Source: CAIRYW01 sp041665985 (GTDB lineage Bacteria > Patescibacteriota > Minisyncoccia > Phycocordibacterales > CAIRYW01). From it: a DNA stretch of 59,966 bases. Each line of letters starts with the position of its first letter. The first letter of the stretch is position 1. The notes under the pieces are model-generated. The model had not been told where the DNA came from and searched no databases. It saw nothing but the letters and a program-made list of their open reading frames with translations. Position numbers and translations under genes: made by a program. Below, in pieces: positions 38,601 through 47,401 of the stretch. The stretch spans positions 1 to 59,966 of the forward strand of contig JBAYHV010000001.1 in the NCBI GenBank assembly GCA_041665985.1. Direction: 5' to 3'.

Positions 38601-39077
38601 ATGGCAGAAGAATTCACAGAGGGAGATGCTTATTCCTGGCAAAATGAAGGTCAAACACCAGAGGAAAAAACAGCTTTTGTTCTCAAAGAACTTGAGGAGT
38701 TTAATAGTGTCTCAGAACCTCACAAAGAAGATCTTGATCGAGCATATGACAAGGCCAATTTTTGGGCACTTCATATATCCGATTACGCAAAGGCTGATGG
38801 CGACAAAAAACTAATTCAGGAGGCCTTAATAAAAACAAAGGCCAAAATTGCAAAGCATTATTTGACTGATTTCAAATACATGGAGAACCTAGAAGTGAGC
38901 GATTTTGAGAGGATCTACAATCTAATAAAATTCTTAAATTTAAAGAATAATATGGATTTTCTACTCAAATCATCTGATCCAGAATCACAAAAGAAGCAAA
39001 AAGAGGCTTTACTCGGCAAAATTGATGAGATTTTAGGTGCAATAGCCGCGAATTACCCCGAAATATTAGAATCTTAG
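38601..39077 (+). CDS. Helical soluble protein, unknown function
   Basis: 158 aa, no signal peptide, highly charged and almost entirely helical; N-terminal EEFTEGDAYSWQNEGQTPEEK, central DRAYDKANFWALHISDYAKADGDKKL and two later helical blocks. No Cys and no recognisable motif. Ten nt after the tiny membrane protein. I do not recognise the family. Confidence 0.65.
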   Translation: MAEEFTEGDAYSWQNEGQTPEEKTAFVLKELEEFNSVSEPHKEDLDRAYDKANFWALHISDYAKADGDKKLIQEALIKTKAKIAKHYLTDFKYMENLEVSDFERIYNLIKFLNLKNNMDFLLKSSDPESQKKQKEALLGKIDEILGAIAANYPEILES

Positions 39078-39221
39078 CAATCTATGCCCTTTTCGAGGCT
39101 ATTTTCTTAGGGATCAGCTTTGTTTTTAAGGCTTTTTATGATACTCTTTTGCTTATAATTACAGGCTTTAATGCTTTTAATTTAAAATTCTTATTAAATA
39201 TTTATCAATAATTAAAGACTT

Positions 39222-41216
39222 ATGAACGCATATATCATATTTTCTATAGTAGCAGCGGTAATTGCTATCGCTTACGGACTTTTTATAAGCAAGCTTATTT
39301 TGAAAAAACCAGCAGGAAATGCTCGAATGCAAGAGATTGCAACAGCTATTCAGCAAGGTGCCAAGGCTTATTTGAACAGACAATATAAGACAATTGCGAT
39401 CATTGCAGTTGTTTTGTTTGTTGTTTTATGGGTGGCTCTTGGATATGTTACTGCTTTTGGTTTTGCAGTTGGAGCACTTTTTTCTGCCCTAGCAGGATAT
39501 GTTGGAATGAACGTTTCTGTTAGAGCAAACGTTCGAACAGCAGAAGCTGCAAGAAAAGGCTTGGCTCAAGCATTAAAGATCGCTTTTGACGGAGGTTCAG
39601 TTACCGGACTTCTTGTAGTTGGTCTTGCACTTCTAGGTGTTACTGGTTTTTATGCAATTTTCCATGATGTAAATGCTCTTATTGGCCTTGCATTTGGAGC
39701 CAGTCTTATTTCTGTGTTTGCTCGTCTTGGAGGAGGGATCTTCACAAAAGCAGCAGACGTAGGAACAGACCTTGTAGGAAAAGTTGAGGCAGGAATTCCA
39801 GAAGATGATCCAAGAAACCCAGGAGTTATTGCTGATAACGTTGGAGACAACGTTGGAGATTGCGCCGGAATGGCAGCTGACCTTTTTGAAACATATGCAG
39901 TTACAACAATTGCCGTTATGATCCTTGGCGCTTCAATTTTTAGTGGAGATCAAAATGCTCTTCTGTATCCATTAGTTATTGGAGGAGTTGCTGTAATCGC
40001 ATCAATCATCGGAACTTGGTTTGTGAGACTTGGAAAATCAAAAGATATTATGAACGCTTTGTACAAAGGATTAATTGCATCAGGAGTTCTTTCTGCAATT
40101 GCATTTTATCCAGTTACAAAATTATTAATGTCAGATAACGGAGTTTATTCTTTTGCACAATTATTTGGATCACTTATTGTTGGACTTGTTGTCACAGCAT
40201 TGATCGTTGTTATCACAGAATATTACACATCAACAAAATATGCTCCAGTAAAATCAATTGCCTCCGCATCACTTTCTGGACACGGAACAAACATTATTCA
40301 AGGACTTGCTATCTCAATGAAATCAACAGCACTTCCTTTACTTGCAATTGTTGCAGGAATTTTGGTGAGTTATTCATTTGCACAATTGTACGGAATTGCT
40401 ATCGCTGCAATGAGTATGCTTTCAATGGCAGCGATCGTTGTTGCAATTGATGCTTACGGACCAATTACAGATAACGCAGGAGGAATTGCAGAAATGGCAG
40501 AGCTTCCAAAAGAAGTTCGTGATATTACAGATCCTCTAGATGCAGTTGGAAACACAACAAAAGCAGTTACAAAAGGTTATGCAATTGCTTCAGCCGGACT
40601 TGCAGCTCTTGTACTTTTTGCTTCATACACAACAGAAGCTCAAAAAGGATTGCATGCAATTGGATTTTCACTTAACGATCCAAAAGTTATCGTAGGATTA
40701 TTCCTAGGAGGATTACTTCCATATTATTTCGCAGCGCTTTCAATGGAAGCTGTAGGAAAAGCTGCTGGAAAAGTTGTTGACGAAGTTCGAAGACAATTTA
40801 GGGAAATTAAAGGAATCATGGATGGAAGCGCAAAACCAGATTACGCACGAGCAGTAGATATTGTTACAACAGCAGCTATCAAAGAAATGATCGTTCCTGC
40901 ACTTATTCCAGTTATCGTTCCTATCTTTGTAGGATTCGTTCTTGGACCAGTTGCACTTGGAGGACTTCTTGTTGGAAGTATTGTAACAGGACTATTCGTT
41001 GCTATCTCAATGACATCAGGTGGTGGAGCTTGGGACAATGCAAAGAAACTTATTGAAGAAGGACATCACGGAGGAAAAGGAAGCGATGCTCACAAAGCAG
41101 CAGTTACAGGAGATACAGTTGGAGATCCATACAAGGACACAGCAGGACCTGCGATCAACCCAATGATTAAGATTCTAAACATCGTAGCTCTTCTGATTAT
41201 TCCGTTCATAATCTAA
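39222..41216 (+). CDS. hppA: Membrane-bound proton-pumping pyrophosphatase
   Basis: 664 aa, about 15-16 helices. Couples pyrophosphate hydrolysis to ion transport. Substrate-binding motif DVGTDLVGKVEAGIPEDDPRNPGVIADNVGDNVGDCAGMAADLFETYA is intact. The subtype determinant reads GNTTKAVTKGYAIASAGL: Lys instead of Ala at the GNTT(K/A)A position marks the K+-independent, H+-pumping class. With the H+-type F-ATPase it would let biosynthetic pyrophosphate sustain the proton gradient. About 140 nt of AT-rich leader precede the ATG. Confidence 0.96.
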   Translation: MNAYIIFSIVAAVIAIAYGLFISKLILKKPAGNARMQEIATAIQQGAKAYLNRQYKTIAIIAVVLFVVLWVALGYVTAFGFAVGALFSALAGYVGMNVSVRANVRTAEAARKGLAQALKIAFDGGSVTGLLVVGLALLGVTGFYAIFHDVNALIGLAFGASLISVFARLGGGIFTKAADVGTDLVGKVEAGIPEDDPRNPGVIADNVGDNVGDCAGMAADLFETYAVTTIAVMILGASIFSGDQNALLYPLVIGGVAVIASIIGTWFVRLGKSKDIMNALYKGLIASGVLSAIAFYPVTKLLMSDNGVYSFAQLFGSLIVGLVVTALIVVITEYYTSTKYAPVKSIASASLSGHGTNIIQGLAISMKSTALPLLAIVAGILVSYSFAQLYGIAIAAMSMLSMAAIVVAIDAYGPITDNAGGIAEMAELPKEVRDITDPLDAVGNTTKAVTKGYAIASAGLAALVLFASYTTEAQKGLHAIGFSLNDPKVIVGLFLGGLLPYYFAALSMEAVGKAAGKVVDEVRRQFREIKGIMDGSAKPDYARAVDIVTTAAIKEMIVPALIPVIVPIFVGFVLGPVALGGLLVGSIVTGLFVAISMTSGGGAWDNAKKLIEEGHHGGKGSDAHKAAVTGDTVGDPYKDTAGPAINPMIKILNIVALLIIPFII

Positions 41217-41225
41217 AAATCTTTT

Positions 41226-41250
41226 GTCATTCCCGCGCAGGCGGGAATCC
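41226..41250. repeat. REP-like palindrome after hppA
   Basis: TCATTCCCGCGCAGGCGGGAATCC: same family as 13319-13345. Confidence 0.85.
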
Positions 41251-41270
41251 AGTAAAAAAATAGAGAATCA

Positions 41271-41312
41271 AAAAAACCCGTTCGTTCGCCTAGGCGAACG
41301 AACGGGTTTTTT
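41271..41312. terminator. Very strong terminator
   Basis: AAAAAACCCGTTCGTTCGCC pairs with GGCGAACGAACGGGTTTTTT (41293-41312); perfect and symmetric. Confidence 0.92.
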
Positions 41313-41342
41313 GGTATAGCTTCTTGATGATATAATACGAGT

Positions 41343-42449
41343 ATGAAAACTCCTTTAAACATCCTGAAAATAACCATTTTGACCTTTGTTTTTCCTCTTT
41401 TTGCCTTTGCCTCGACAAATACAGGCTTTAGTGTGGCTTCATGGATCCCATATTGGTCGCAGGACCTTGGAATTCCAACTTTGCAGGCAAATTTAAGCAA
41501 ATTCGATATCATCACGCCTTTTGCATATGAGGTTGATAGTAAAGCGCATCTAGTAGATAAACTAAAAATTTCAAAAAATATCTGGGCTACAACTTTTGAT
41601 CAAGCACGAAACAAAAACATAAAAATAGTTCCTTCAATTCTCTGGACTGCAAAAAAACAAATGCATAATGTATTTTCTGATACCACACTGAGAATTAATC
41701 ATGAGAATGAAGTTGTAGATATGGTGACAAATAATAATTTTGACGGAGTAGAGATAGATTACGAGGGAAAGAACGATGCCGACAAAGATATTTTCTCAAC
41801 CTTTATAACAGAACTTTCAAACAAGCTTCACAGTAAAAATAAAATTTTAGTTTGTACCGTTGAAGCAAGGATGTATGATACTGCGCCTGCAAGCGTTCCT
41901 GCTAATAAAAAATTTCCTTGGGCAAACGATTGGTCTGTTATGAATAATTATTGTGATCAAGTTCGTATTATGGCTTACGATGAATATTCGGCTGTCTTTC
42001 AAAGTAATAAATTTAAAACAACAATTCCTTTATACAATTCTGTTTCAAACGCATCCATAGATTACGTTACAAAAATTTCTGCGTATGCAGTAACTAGAAT
42101 TGATCCAAAGAAAATTATTTTGGGAATTCCTTCTTATGGTTATGATTTTACATATTCTACAAAAGGAAAAACTAGATCAGTCCAAAGATTTGGAGCTAAA
42201 TCATATCTTAGAGCTGTGGCTGTTGCGGATTATTACAAAGCTGTAATAAAAGATACAGGAGGCGGTGAAAAATATTTTACTTATACGGCAAAAGGAAAAA
42301 ATCACTATGTTGTTTTTGCAGATGCAAATACGATCAATGCTAGATTTGCTTTGGCAAAAAAATTAGGCCTTGGCGGAGCCGCTTTATTTAAAATTGATGG
42401 ATTAGAGGATCCAAAAATGTGGAACAGCCTTGAATTGGCAATAAAATAG
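41343..42449 (+). CDS. Secreted GH18-family (chitinase/SleL-like) protein
   Basis: 368 aa. Signal peptide about 1-21 (ILTFVFPLFAFA). TIM barrel of the GH18 type: VASWIPYWSQ start, KIVPSILW, catalytic motif NFDGVEIDYEG at about 132-142 (DGxDxDxE family consensus, here DGVEIDYE with the terminal acid Glu retained and the first Asp pair altered), VRIMAYDEY and IILGIPSYGYDF. LysM domains are absent. Likely acts on a GlcNAc-containing glycan; the altered motif leaves activity uncertain. TATAAT (41331-41336) ends 6 nt before the ATG. Confidence 0.87.
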   Translation: MKTPLNILKITILTFVFPLFAFASTNTGFSVASWIPYWSQDLGIPTLQANLSKFDIITPFAYEVDSKAHLVDKLKISKNIWATTFDQARNKNIKIVPSILWTAKKQMHNVFSDTTLRINHENEVVDMVTNNNFDGVEIDYEGKNDADKDIFSTFITELSNKLHSKNKILVCTVEARMYDTAPASVPANKKFPWANDWSVMNNYCDQVRIMAYDEYSAVFQSNKFKTTIPLYNSVSNASIDYVTKISAYAVTRIDPKKIILGIPSYGYDFTYSTKGKTRSVQRFGAKSYLRAVAVADYYKAVIKDTGGGEKYFTYTAKGKNHYVVFADANTINARFALAKKLGLGGAALFKIDGLEDPKMWNSLELAIK

Positions 42450-42464
42450 AAATTATTAATTAAA

Positions 42465-42484
42465 CCTGCCTGCCGGCAGGCAGG
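42465..42484. repeat. Perfect CCTGCCTGCCGGCAGGCAGG palindrome
   Basis: 20-nt perfect palindrome between two genes; related copy at 22925-22944 inside uvrC. Confidence 0.85.
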
Positions 42485-42493
42485 TAAATAAAT

Positions 42494-42721
42494 ATGTTTG
42501 ACGATAAAAAAGCATACAAAGAGCAAAAAAATATTTTGGAAAGAATTCAAAAGGATTCCTATTTGATCCGCGAACAAATTTTAGACTATTATTTTGATAG
42601 ATATCCAGACGATGAGGCAGAAGCTCTTGAATATTTACGTGGAATAAGAAATTATCTTGATGAAGCATACAAAGACATAGATTTTATTTTGAAGGATCTT
42701 GATAATAAGCTCGGATATTAA
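42494..42721 (+). CDS. Small charged helical protein, 75 aa
   Basis: MFDDKKAYKEQKNILERIQK then a mostly helical, acidic sequence with DYYFDRYPDDEAEALEYLRG. No motif or signal peptide. The start lies 10 nt after a palindromic repeat. Function unknown. Confidence 0.55.
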   Translation: MFDDKKAYKEQKNILERIQKDSYLIREQILDYYFDRYPDDEAEALEYLRGIRNYLDEAYKDIDFILKDLDNKLGY

Positions 42722-42742
42722 ATTTCACCTAAAAAAACTCAA

Positions 42743-42785
42743 TTTTACGAAAATCCCTCTGAGCTCCAGGGGAATTTTCGTAAAA
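42743..42785. terminator. Strong hairpin after the 75-aa gene
   Basis: TTTTACGAAAATCCC... pairs with GGAATTTTCGTAAAA, about 15 bp with minor mismatches, T-rich on both sides. The remaining 160 nt to nrdJ contain no clear regulatory site; in particular no cobalamin riboswitch is seen there. Confidence 0.7.
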
Positions 42786-42945
42786 AGATAGGGCTAAAAC
42801 CTTTGAGGTATAAGGGATTTCAAAAGGGTACATTCACAGCCTCCACTTTTCATTTCGGAGTGTCTTTTGCACAGTTTTTTTCTTAAAATTCTTGCTAAAA
42901 TTATTGATACAAAATAAAAAGTTATCAGCCAGTTAATTAATAAAT

Positions 42946-45282
42946 ATGAGTTCCTCAAAAAGTAAAAAAACTGTCGCAAAAAAGGAAGAAGTTTTTGTTT
43001 CAAAAGTTCAAAAGAGAGATGGATCGATTGTACCTTTTAATACAGAGAAAGTAGTTTCTGCTGTATACAAATCTATGATCGCATCTGGGGAAGGCTCTCT
43101 TAAAGAAGCAGAAATGGTGGCAAATAAGGTTTTTGCTGATGTTGTAAAGATCGCAAAAAAATACAAAAACTTTGTTCCAACAGTTGAAGGAATTCAAGAT
43201 AGTGTTGAGAAGGAACTCATTTTAGGTGAATACGTAAAAACAGCGAAGGCTTACATTCTTTATCGCGATAAACGATCAAAACTCCGTGAAAAAGGACTAC
43301 AGGTTCCTGAACATTTAAAAAAATTAGTGGGTGCTAGTAAAAAATATTTCCGAACAGAGCTTGGAGAATTTATGTACTACCGAACTTATTCAAAATGGAT
43401 CGACGCAGAACAAAGAAGGGAGACTTGGATTGAAACTGTAAATCGCTACATGGCTTTCATGAAGGAAAATCTTGGCGATAAATTAAAAGAAAGCGAGTAC
43501 AAGGAAGTTGAAGAAACAATTTTGAAACAAGACGCTCTTCCTTCAATGAGACTTTTGCAATTTGCAGGAACAGCAGCAGCAAAAACAAATGTTTGCGCAT
43601 ACAATTGTTCATTCGTTGCACCAGAATGTTTTCAAGATCTTGCAGAAATAATGTACATCCTAATGTGCGGAACTGGCGCAGGATTTTCTGTTGAGAGTCA
43701 AAATGTTCAAAAGTTTCCACAAATTTTAATTCAATCAGGAGCAAAAAAATCTACATATGAAATTCCTGATAGTAAAGAAGGATGGGCTGATGCTTTAACT
43801 CACGGCATGAATGTTTGGGCAAGCGGAAAGGATGTTGAATTTGATTTTTCCAAATTGCGTCCAGCGGGAGCAAGACTAAAAACTATGGGAGGAAAATCAT
43901 CTGGCCCTGATCCGATCAGAAAACTTCTTACATTTACAAGAGAAAAAATGTTAACTCGCCAAGGAAAGAGGCTTCGCAACATCGATGTTCACGATATTAT
44001 TTGTATGATCGGTGAATGCGTTGTTTCAGGAGGCGTACGACGAAGTGCTCTTATTTCACTTTCTGATCTTGATGACAATGACATCAGAGATGCTAAAAAA
44101 GGCGCATTTTATAATACAGAACCTCAAAGAATGCTTTCAAACAACTCTGCAGTCTATATTCAAAAGCCAACAGCGGCTGAATTTATGGATGAATGGATCG
44201 CTTTGATGAAATCCGGAACAGGAGAAAGAGGCATTTTCAACAGAGGATCACTCGCAAAAACATTGCCAGAAAGAAGAATTAAGGTTTTGAAAGAAACCGA
44301 AGGATATTTTGATGCAACAGGAACAACTATTATCGGTTCTATTGGAACAAACCCTTGCGGAGAAATTATTCTTCAATCAAAACAATTTTGTAACTTAACA
44401 AACGTTGTTGCACGAGCAGAAGACACAAAAGAATCATTGCTTCGTAAAATTAGAGTTGCAACAATTATTGGAACATATCAATCAACTCTTACAAATTTTC
44501 CCTATTTATCAAAAAGATGGAAAGAAAATTGTGAAAAAGAAAGACTATTAGGAATTGGACTAGCAGGACAATGGGATAACGACATGGTAAGAAAACCACA
44601 GATCCTTGAAACTCTAAAACTAGAAACAATAAAAATAAATAAAATTTATGCAAAAAGATTCGGAGTAAACGAATCAACAGCGATAACTTGCGTAAAACCA
44701 GATGGAAACTCTTCACAAACTTTTGATTTCTCATCAGGAATGCACCCTCGTTATTCAAAATATTATATTCGAAGAATTAGAATTGCAGCAACAGATTCAC
44801 TTTTCAAAATGTTGAAGGATCAAGGAATTCCATATTTCCCAGAAGTTGGACAAAATGCTGAGAGCGCAACAACTTATGTTTTGGAATTTCCAGTTAAGGC
44901 TCCAGCGGGTTCGATCTTCAAAGATGATCTAACAGCTCTTGATCAACTTGAACACTGGAAAGTTGTGAAAGTAAATTACACAGAGCACAATCCTTCAGTA
45001 ACAATTTCAATTGGCGAGAATGAATGGATAGAAGTAGCAAACTGGATCTACACAAACTGGGATATCGTTGGAGGTCTTTCATTCCTTCCTCGAGAAAATC
45101 ACGTTTATCAACTTGCTCCATACGAAAAAATTGATGAAAAAAGATATTTAGAACTTTCTAAAAAACTAAAGAATCTAGATTACTCAAAGATTATGATCTA
45201 CGAAAAGAAGGACGAAACTGAAGTAAAAAGGGAATTAGCGTGTGTTTCTGGAGTTTGTGAGATAGATGAGATTCCAAAATAG
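42946..45282 (+). CDS. nrdJ: Class II (adenosylcobalamin-dependent) ribonucleotide reductase
   Basis: 778 aa. Reduces ribonucleotides to deoxyribonucleotides. N-terminal ATP-cone (about 15-105: VQKRDGSIVPFNTEKVVSAV), MCGTGAGFSVE near 240, NPCGEI near 467 (thiyl-radical Cys motif), ITCVKPDGNSSQ and a C-terminal redox pair ACVSGVC near the end, which rereduces the active site. Monomer-type layout without a radical-generating subunit gene beside it indicates class II. B12 must be imported or salvaged. A cobalamin riboswitch lies just downstream rather than upstream. Confidence 0.93.
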   Translation: MSSSKSKKTVAKKEEVFVSKVQKRDGSIVPFNTEKVVSAVYKSMIASGEGSLKEAEMVANKVFADVVKIAKKYKNFVPTVEGIQDSVEKELILGEYVKTAKAYILYRDKRSKLREKGLQVPEHLKKLVGASKKYFRTELGEFMYYRTYSKWIDAEQRRETWIETVNRYMAFMKENLGDKLKESEYKEVEETILKQDALPSMRLLQFAGTAAAKTNVCAYNCSFVAPECFQDLAEIMYILMCGTGAGFSVESQNVQKFPQILIQSGAKKSTYEIPDSKEGWADALTHGMNVWASGKDVEFDFSKLRPAGARLKTMGGKSSGPDPIRKLLTFTREKMLTRQGKRLRNIDVHDIICMIGECVVSGGVRRSALISLSDLDDNDIRDAKKGAFYNTEPQRMLSNNSAVYIQKPTAAEFMDEWIALMKSGTGERGIFNRGSLAKTLPERRIKVLKETEGYFDATGTTIIGSIGTNPCGEIILQSKQFCNLTNVVARAEDTKESLLRKIRVATIIGTYQSTLTNFPYLSKRWKENCEKERLLGIGLAGQWDNDMVRKPQILETLKLETIKINKIYAKRFGVNESTAITCVKPDGNSSQTFDFSSGMHPRYSKYYIRRIRIAATDSLFKMLKDQGIPYFPEVGQNAESATTYVLEFPVKAPAGSIFKDDLTALDQLEHWKVVKVNYTEHNPSVTISIGENEWIEVANWIYTNWDIVGGLSFLPRENHVYQLAPYEKIDEKRYLELSKKLKNLDYSKIMIYEKKDETEVKRELACVSGVCEIDEIPK

Positions 45283-45368
45283 TAGGTCGTGTTAAGAGGT
45301 CTTGTTTATGATATTATTATAGATATAGATTTTGAGACGAATGTAAAGTATTGAAAAAAATAGATTCG

Positions 45369-45454
45369 TTATATTGGGGAAGTCTGGTGTAAATCCAGCA
45401 CAGTACCGCTACGGTAACCTTGAATTTTTTAAGGAAGTCCGAGTACCAATATAA
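45369..45454 (+). promoter_or_regulatory. Cobalamin (B12) riboswitch
   Basis: Core matches the B12 element: GGGGAAG, GGTGTAAATCC, AGCACAGTACCGCTACGGTAA and the box AAGTCCGAGTACC, closed by a perfect 9-bp stem TTATATTGG (45369-45377) with CCAATATAA (45446-45454). A promoter-like TATTAT lies near 45312-45317. A terminator (45529-45555) stands between it and the ATG at 45562, consistent with transcription attenuation by B12. Confidence 0.82.
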
Positions 45455-45528
45455 TGAGAAAATTGTCTTGTCGATCCTCGAGTAAGGGATGGCGGAAACC
45501 TAAAAGTATTTAAAACTTTTGATATCCT

Positions 45529-45555
45529 AACCCCTCTCACCCGAGAGGGGTTTTT
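45529..45555 (+). terminator. Expression-platform terminator of the cobalamin riboswitch
   Basis: AACCCCTCTC, loop ACCC, GAGAGGGGTTTTT. It ends 6 nt before the start codon of the next gene, leaving no room for a Shine-Dalgarno site outside the hairpin. Confidence 0.85.
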
Positions 45556-45561
45556 GGTATT

Positions 45562-47388
45562 ATGGAAACAAAATTTTCAACAACAGAATATGAATTTGAT
45601 TTGGAAAAATCAATAGAAGGCGAAATTAGGCCTGATAATTTTGAAATACCTAAACCTATAGAGCAAACAAATGAATTCACTCAAAGTACTGAAAGTAGTA
45701 CAAAATCTGGTTTACAGCTGGTTGTGGAAAAATATGCCATAAAAGAAGAAGATTGGAATATGACATGGAGCGGTGGAGGAGAAAGATTTGAAAAAGGAGA
45801 AATTTTTGATGAAAATGGTTCTATTACAGAAAAAATTTCGCAAGAAAACTCAGCTGATAACGCAATGTTAATAGCGCATTTTGAAATGGTGGATCATTTT
45901 AAAAGTAATTCCACTGAAGGATATGTATTGCCAGACTGGACTGTGAAATCAGAAACAGGAGAAATTCTTGAAGTAAATGTTACTGTCGCTTTTCTTGTGG
46001 ATGGTAGAATTTATTACGAAACATGGACGCATACGGCCGAACAAAAAGAATCAGAAGAGGATGAATTAATAAAAGAAGAGACAGATTCAGATGAGGTTTT
46101 AGCAGATCAAGAAATAGATTTAAATAATACAGAAGATCCTATTGTTGAGGATGAAATTGAATCAATCGAACCAGTGCTAGTTATTGCTACAGATAAAGAA
46201 ATTCAAGCTCAATCAGTAGCACAGGAAAAAACTGAAACTCTAGTCACAGAACAAATTCTTAGAAACACTGAGTCTCAAATTATAAATTCTGTTTCTGTTG
46301 AAAATACCCATATCAATGTGCAAGAAATAAACAATGTAGCACGGATTGAGATAATCATAGATGAGAATGAAAAAACAAATGATCCTATAGATAAAAATGA
46401 GACCATCGAACTAGTATCGGACATAAATTCACAGCCAGAGGTAGAAACAGAACTTGTTGTTACGGAACCAAAAATAGTTCCAGAGGATAAGCAAACCGAA
46501 GCAGCACCAATTAATAAAAAAGAAATTGTTGAAAGTGTTCACACTGAAACAGTGGTAAAAGAAACTGTTAAGGAAGTACAGACAAAAAAAGTAGAATCAA
46601 AAATTGCTGAAGAAAAAATATTGGACAAAGAGTTTGATGTAAAAGTAGTAGATGAAACAAAAGAAGTACACTTTGAAAGAAAAGAAACAGATAAAGAAAT
46701 TAAAGAAGTTTCCTCCGAAATTATTTCAGAGATCTTTTCATCAGAAAAAAGACCAACTGATGCAAGTTCTCAAAAAGAAGAAAAAGAGGCAGTTCAAATA
46801 AGAGAAGCTTCAAATAAAGAAATCAAAAAAGAAGAGAGACCTCAAACTGACAAAGCGATCGAATCGCCTTATGTTGAAGATATTAAAATAGTCCTAGAAG
46901 TAACTTCTTCTAAAATTGAGAGTGCAAATATAAAAACAGAAATTAATGAAAATCCTGCAATAAATGTCGATAAGAGTATAAAAAATGAAGTGGAAGCAAA
47001 AAAAGATATTTCAAATACTGAAAAGAAGGCATCCGAAACTAATTCATCTGAAATTGTAGAAACTTCGCCTAGAACAGTTGAAAATATCGATGAAAAAACT
47101 GTTTCTTCGATAGTTTTAGCTGAATCCAGAACACAAACAAATGAAGCCATAAGAATAAGAACAAATAGGGAGGAAGTTCAAAAAACTTCAAACCAAAACG
47201 AGTCATTCCTAAGAGCTCTTGGATTGCATAGATCGCAAAACCAAACAGAAAGGAGAGCAAGACCTTTTTATCAAACAAACACATCAAATCAACCTGCAAA
47301 TAAACAATCAAAAACTATTGTCGAAGAAAAAATAATTCCTTCAACCACAAATGCATTAAACGGTATTACTTTGAAAAGAGCTGCATAG
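45562..47388 (+). CDS. Large acidic, mostly disordered protein
   Basis: 608 aa. About 1-150 may be a folded domain (LQLVVEKYAIKEEDWNMTWSGGGERF... AHFEMVDHFKSNS...VLPDWTVKSETGEILEVNVTVAFLVDGRIYYETW). The remainder (about 155-560) is a Glu/Lys/Thr/Val-rich repetitive sequence (ETVVKETVKEVQTKKVESKI), predicted disordered or long coiled coil; the C-terminal 60 residues turn basic and Asn/Gln-rich. No signal peptide. First gene after the cobalamin riboswitch and 13 nt ahead of the ClpB-like ATPase; possibly a substrate, scaffold or secreted effector of the ATPase/TraG cluster (inference). Confidence 0.75.
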   Translation: METKFSTTEYEFDLEKSIEGEIRPDNFEIPKPIEQTNEFTQSTESSTKSGLQLVVEKYAIKEEDWNMTWSGGGERFEKGEIFDENGSITEKISQENSADNAMLIAHFEMVDHFKSNSTEGYVLPDWTVKSETGEILEVNVTVAFLVDGRIYYETWTHTAEQKESEEDELIKEETDSDEVLADQEIDLNNTEDPIVEDEIESIEPVLVIATDKEIQAQSVAQEKTETLVTEQILRNTESQIINSVSVENTHINVQEINNVARIEIIIDENEKTNDPIDKNETIELVSDINSQPEVETELVVTEPKIVPEDKQTEAAPINKKEIVESVHTETVVKETVKEVQTKKVESKIAEEKILDKEFDVKVVDETKEVHFERKETDKEIKEVSSEIISEIFSSEKRPTDASSQKEEKEAVQIREASNKEIKKEERPQTDKAIESPYVEDIKIVLEVTSSKIESANIKTEINENPAINVDKSIKNEVEAKKDISNTEKKASETNSSEIVETSPRTVENIDEKTVSSIVLAESRTQTNEAIRIRTNREEVQKTSNQNESFLRALGLHRSQNQTERRARPFYQTNTSNQPANKQSKTIVEEKIIPSTTNALNGITLKRAA

Positions 47389-47401
47389 ATGCTAATTATT
47401 T

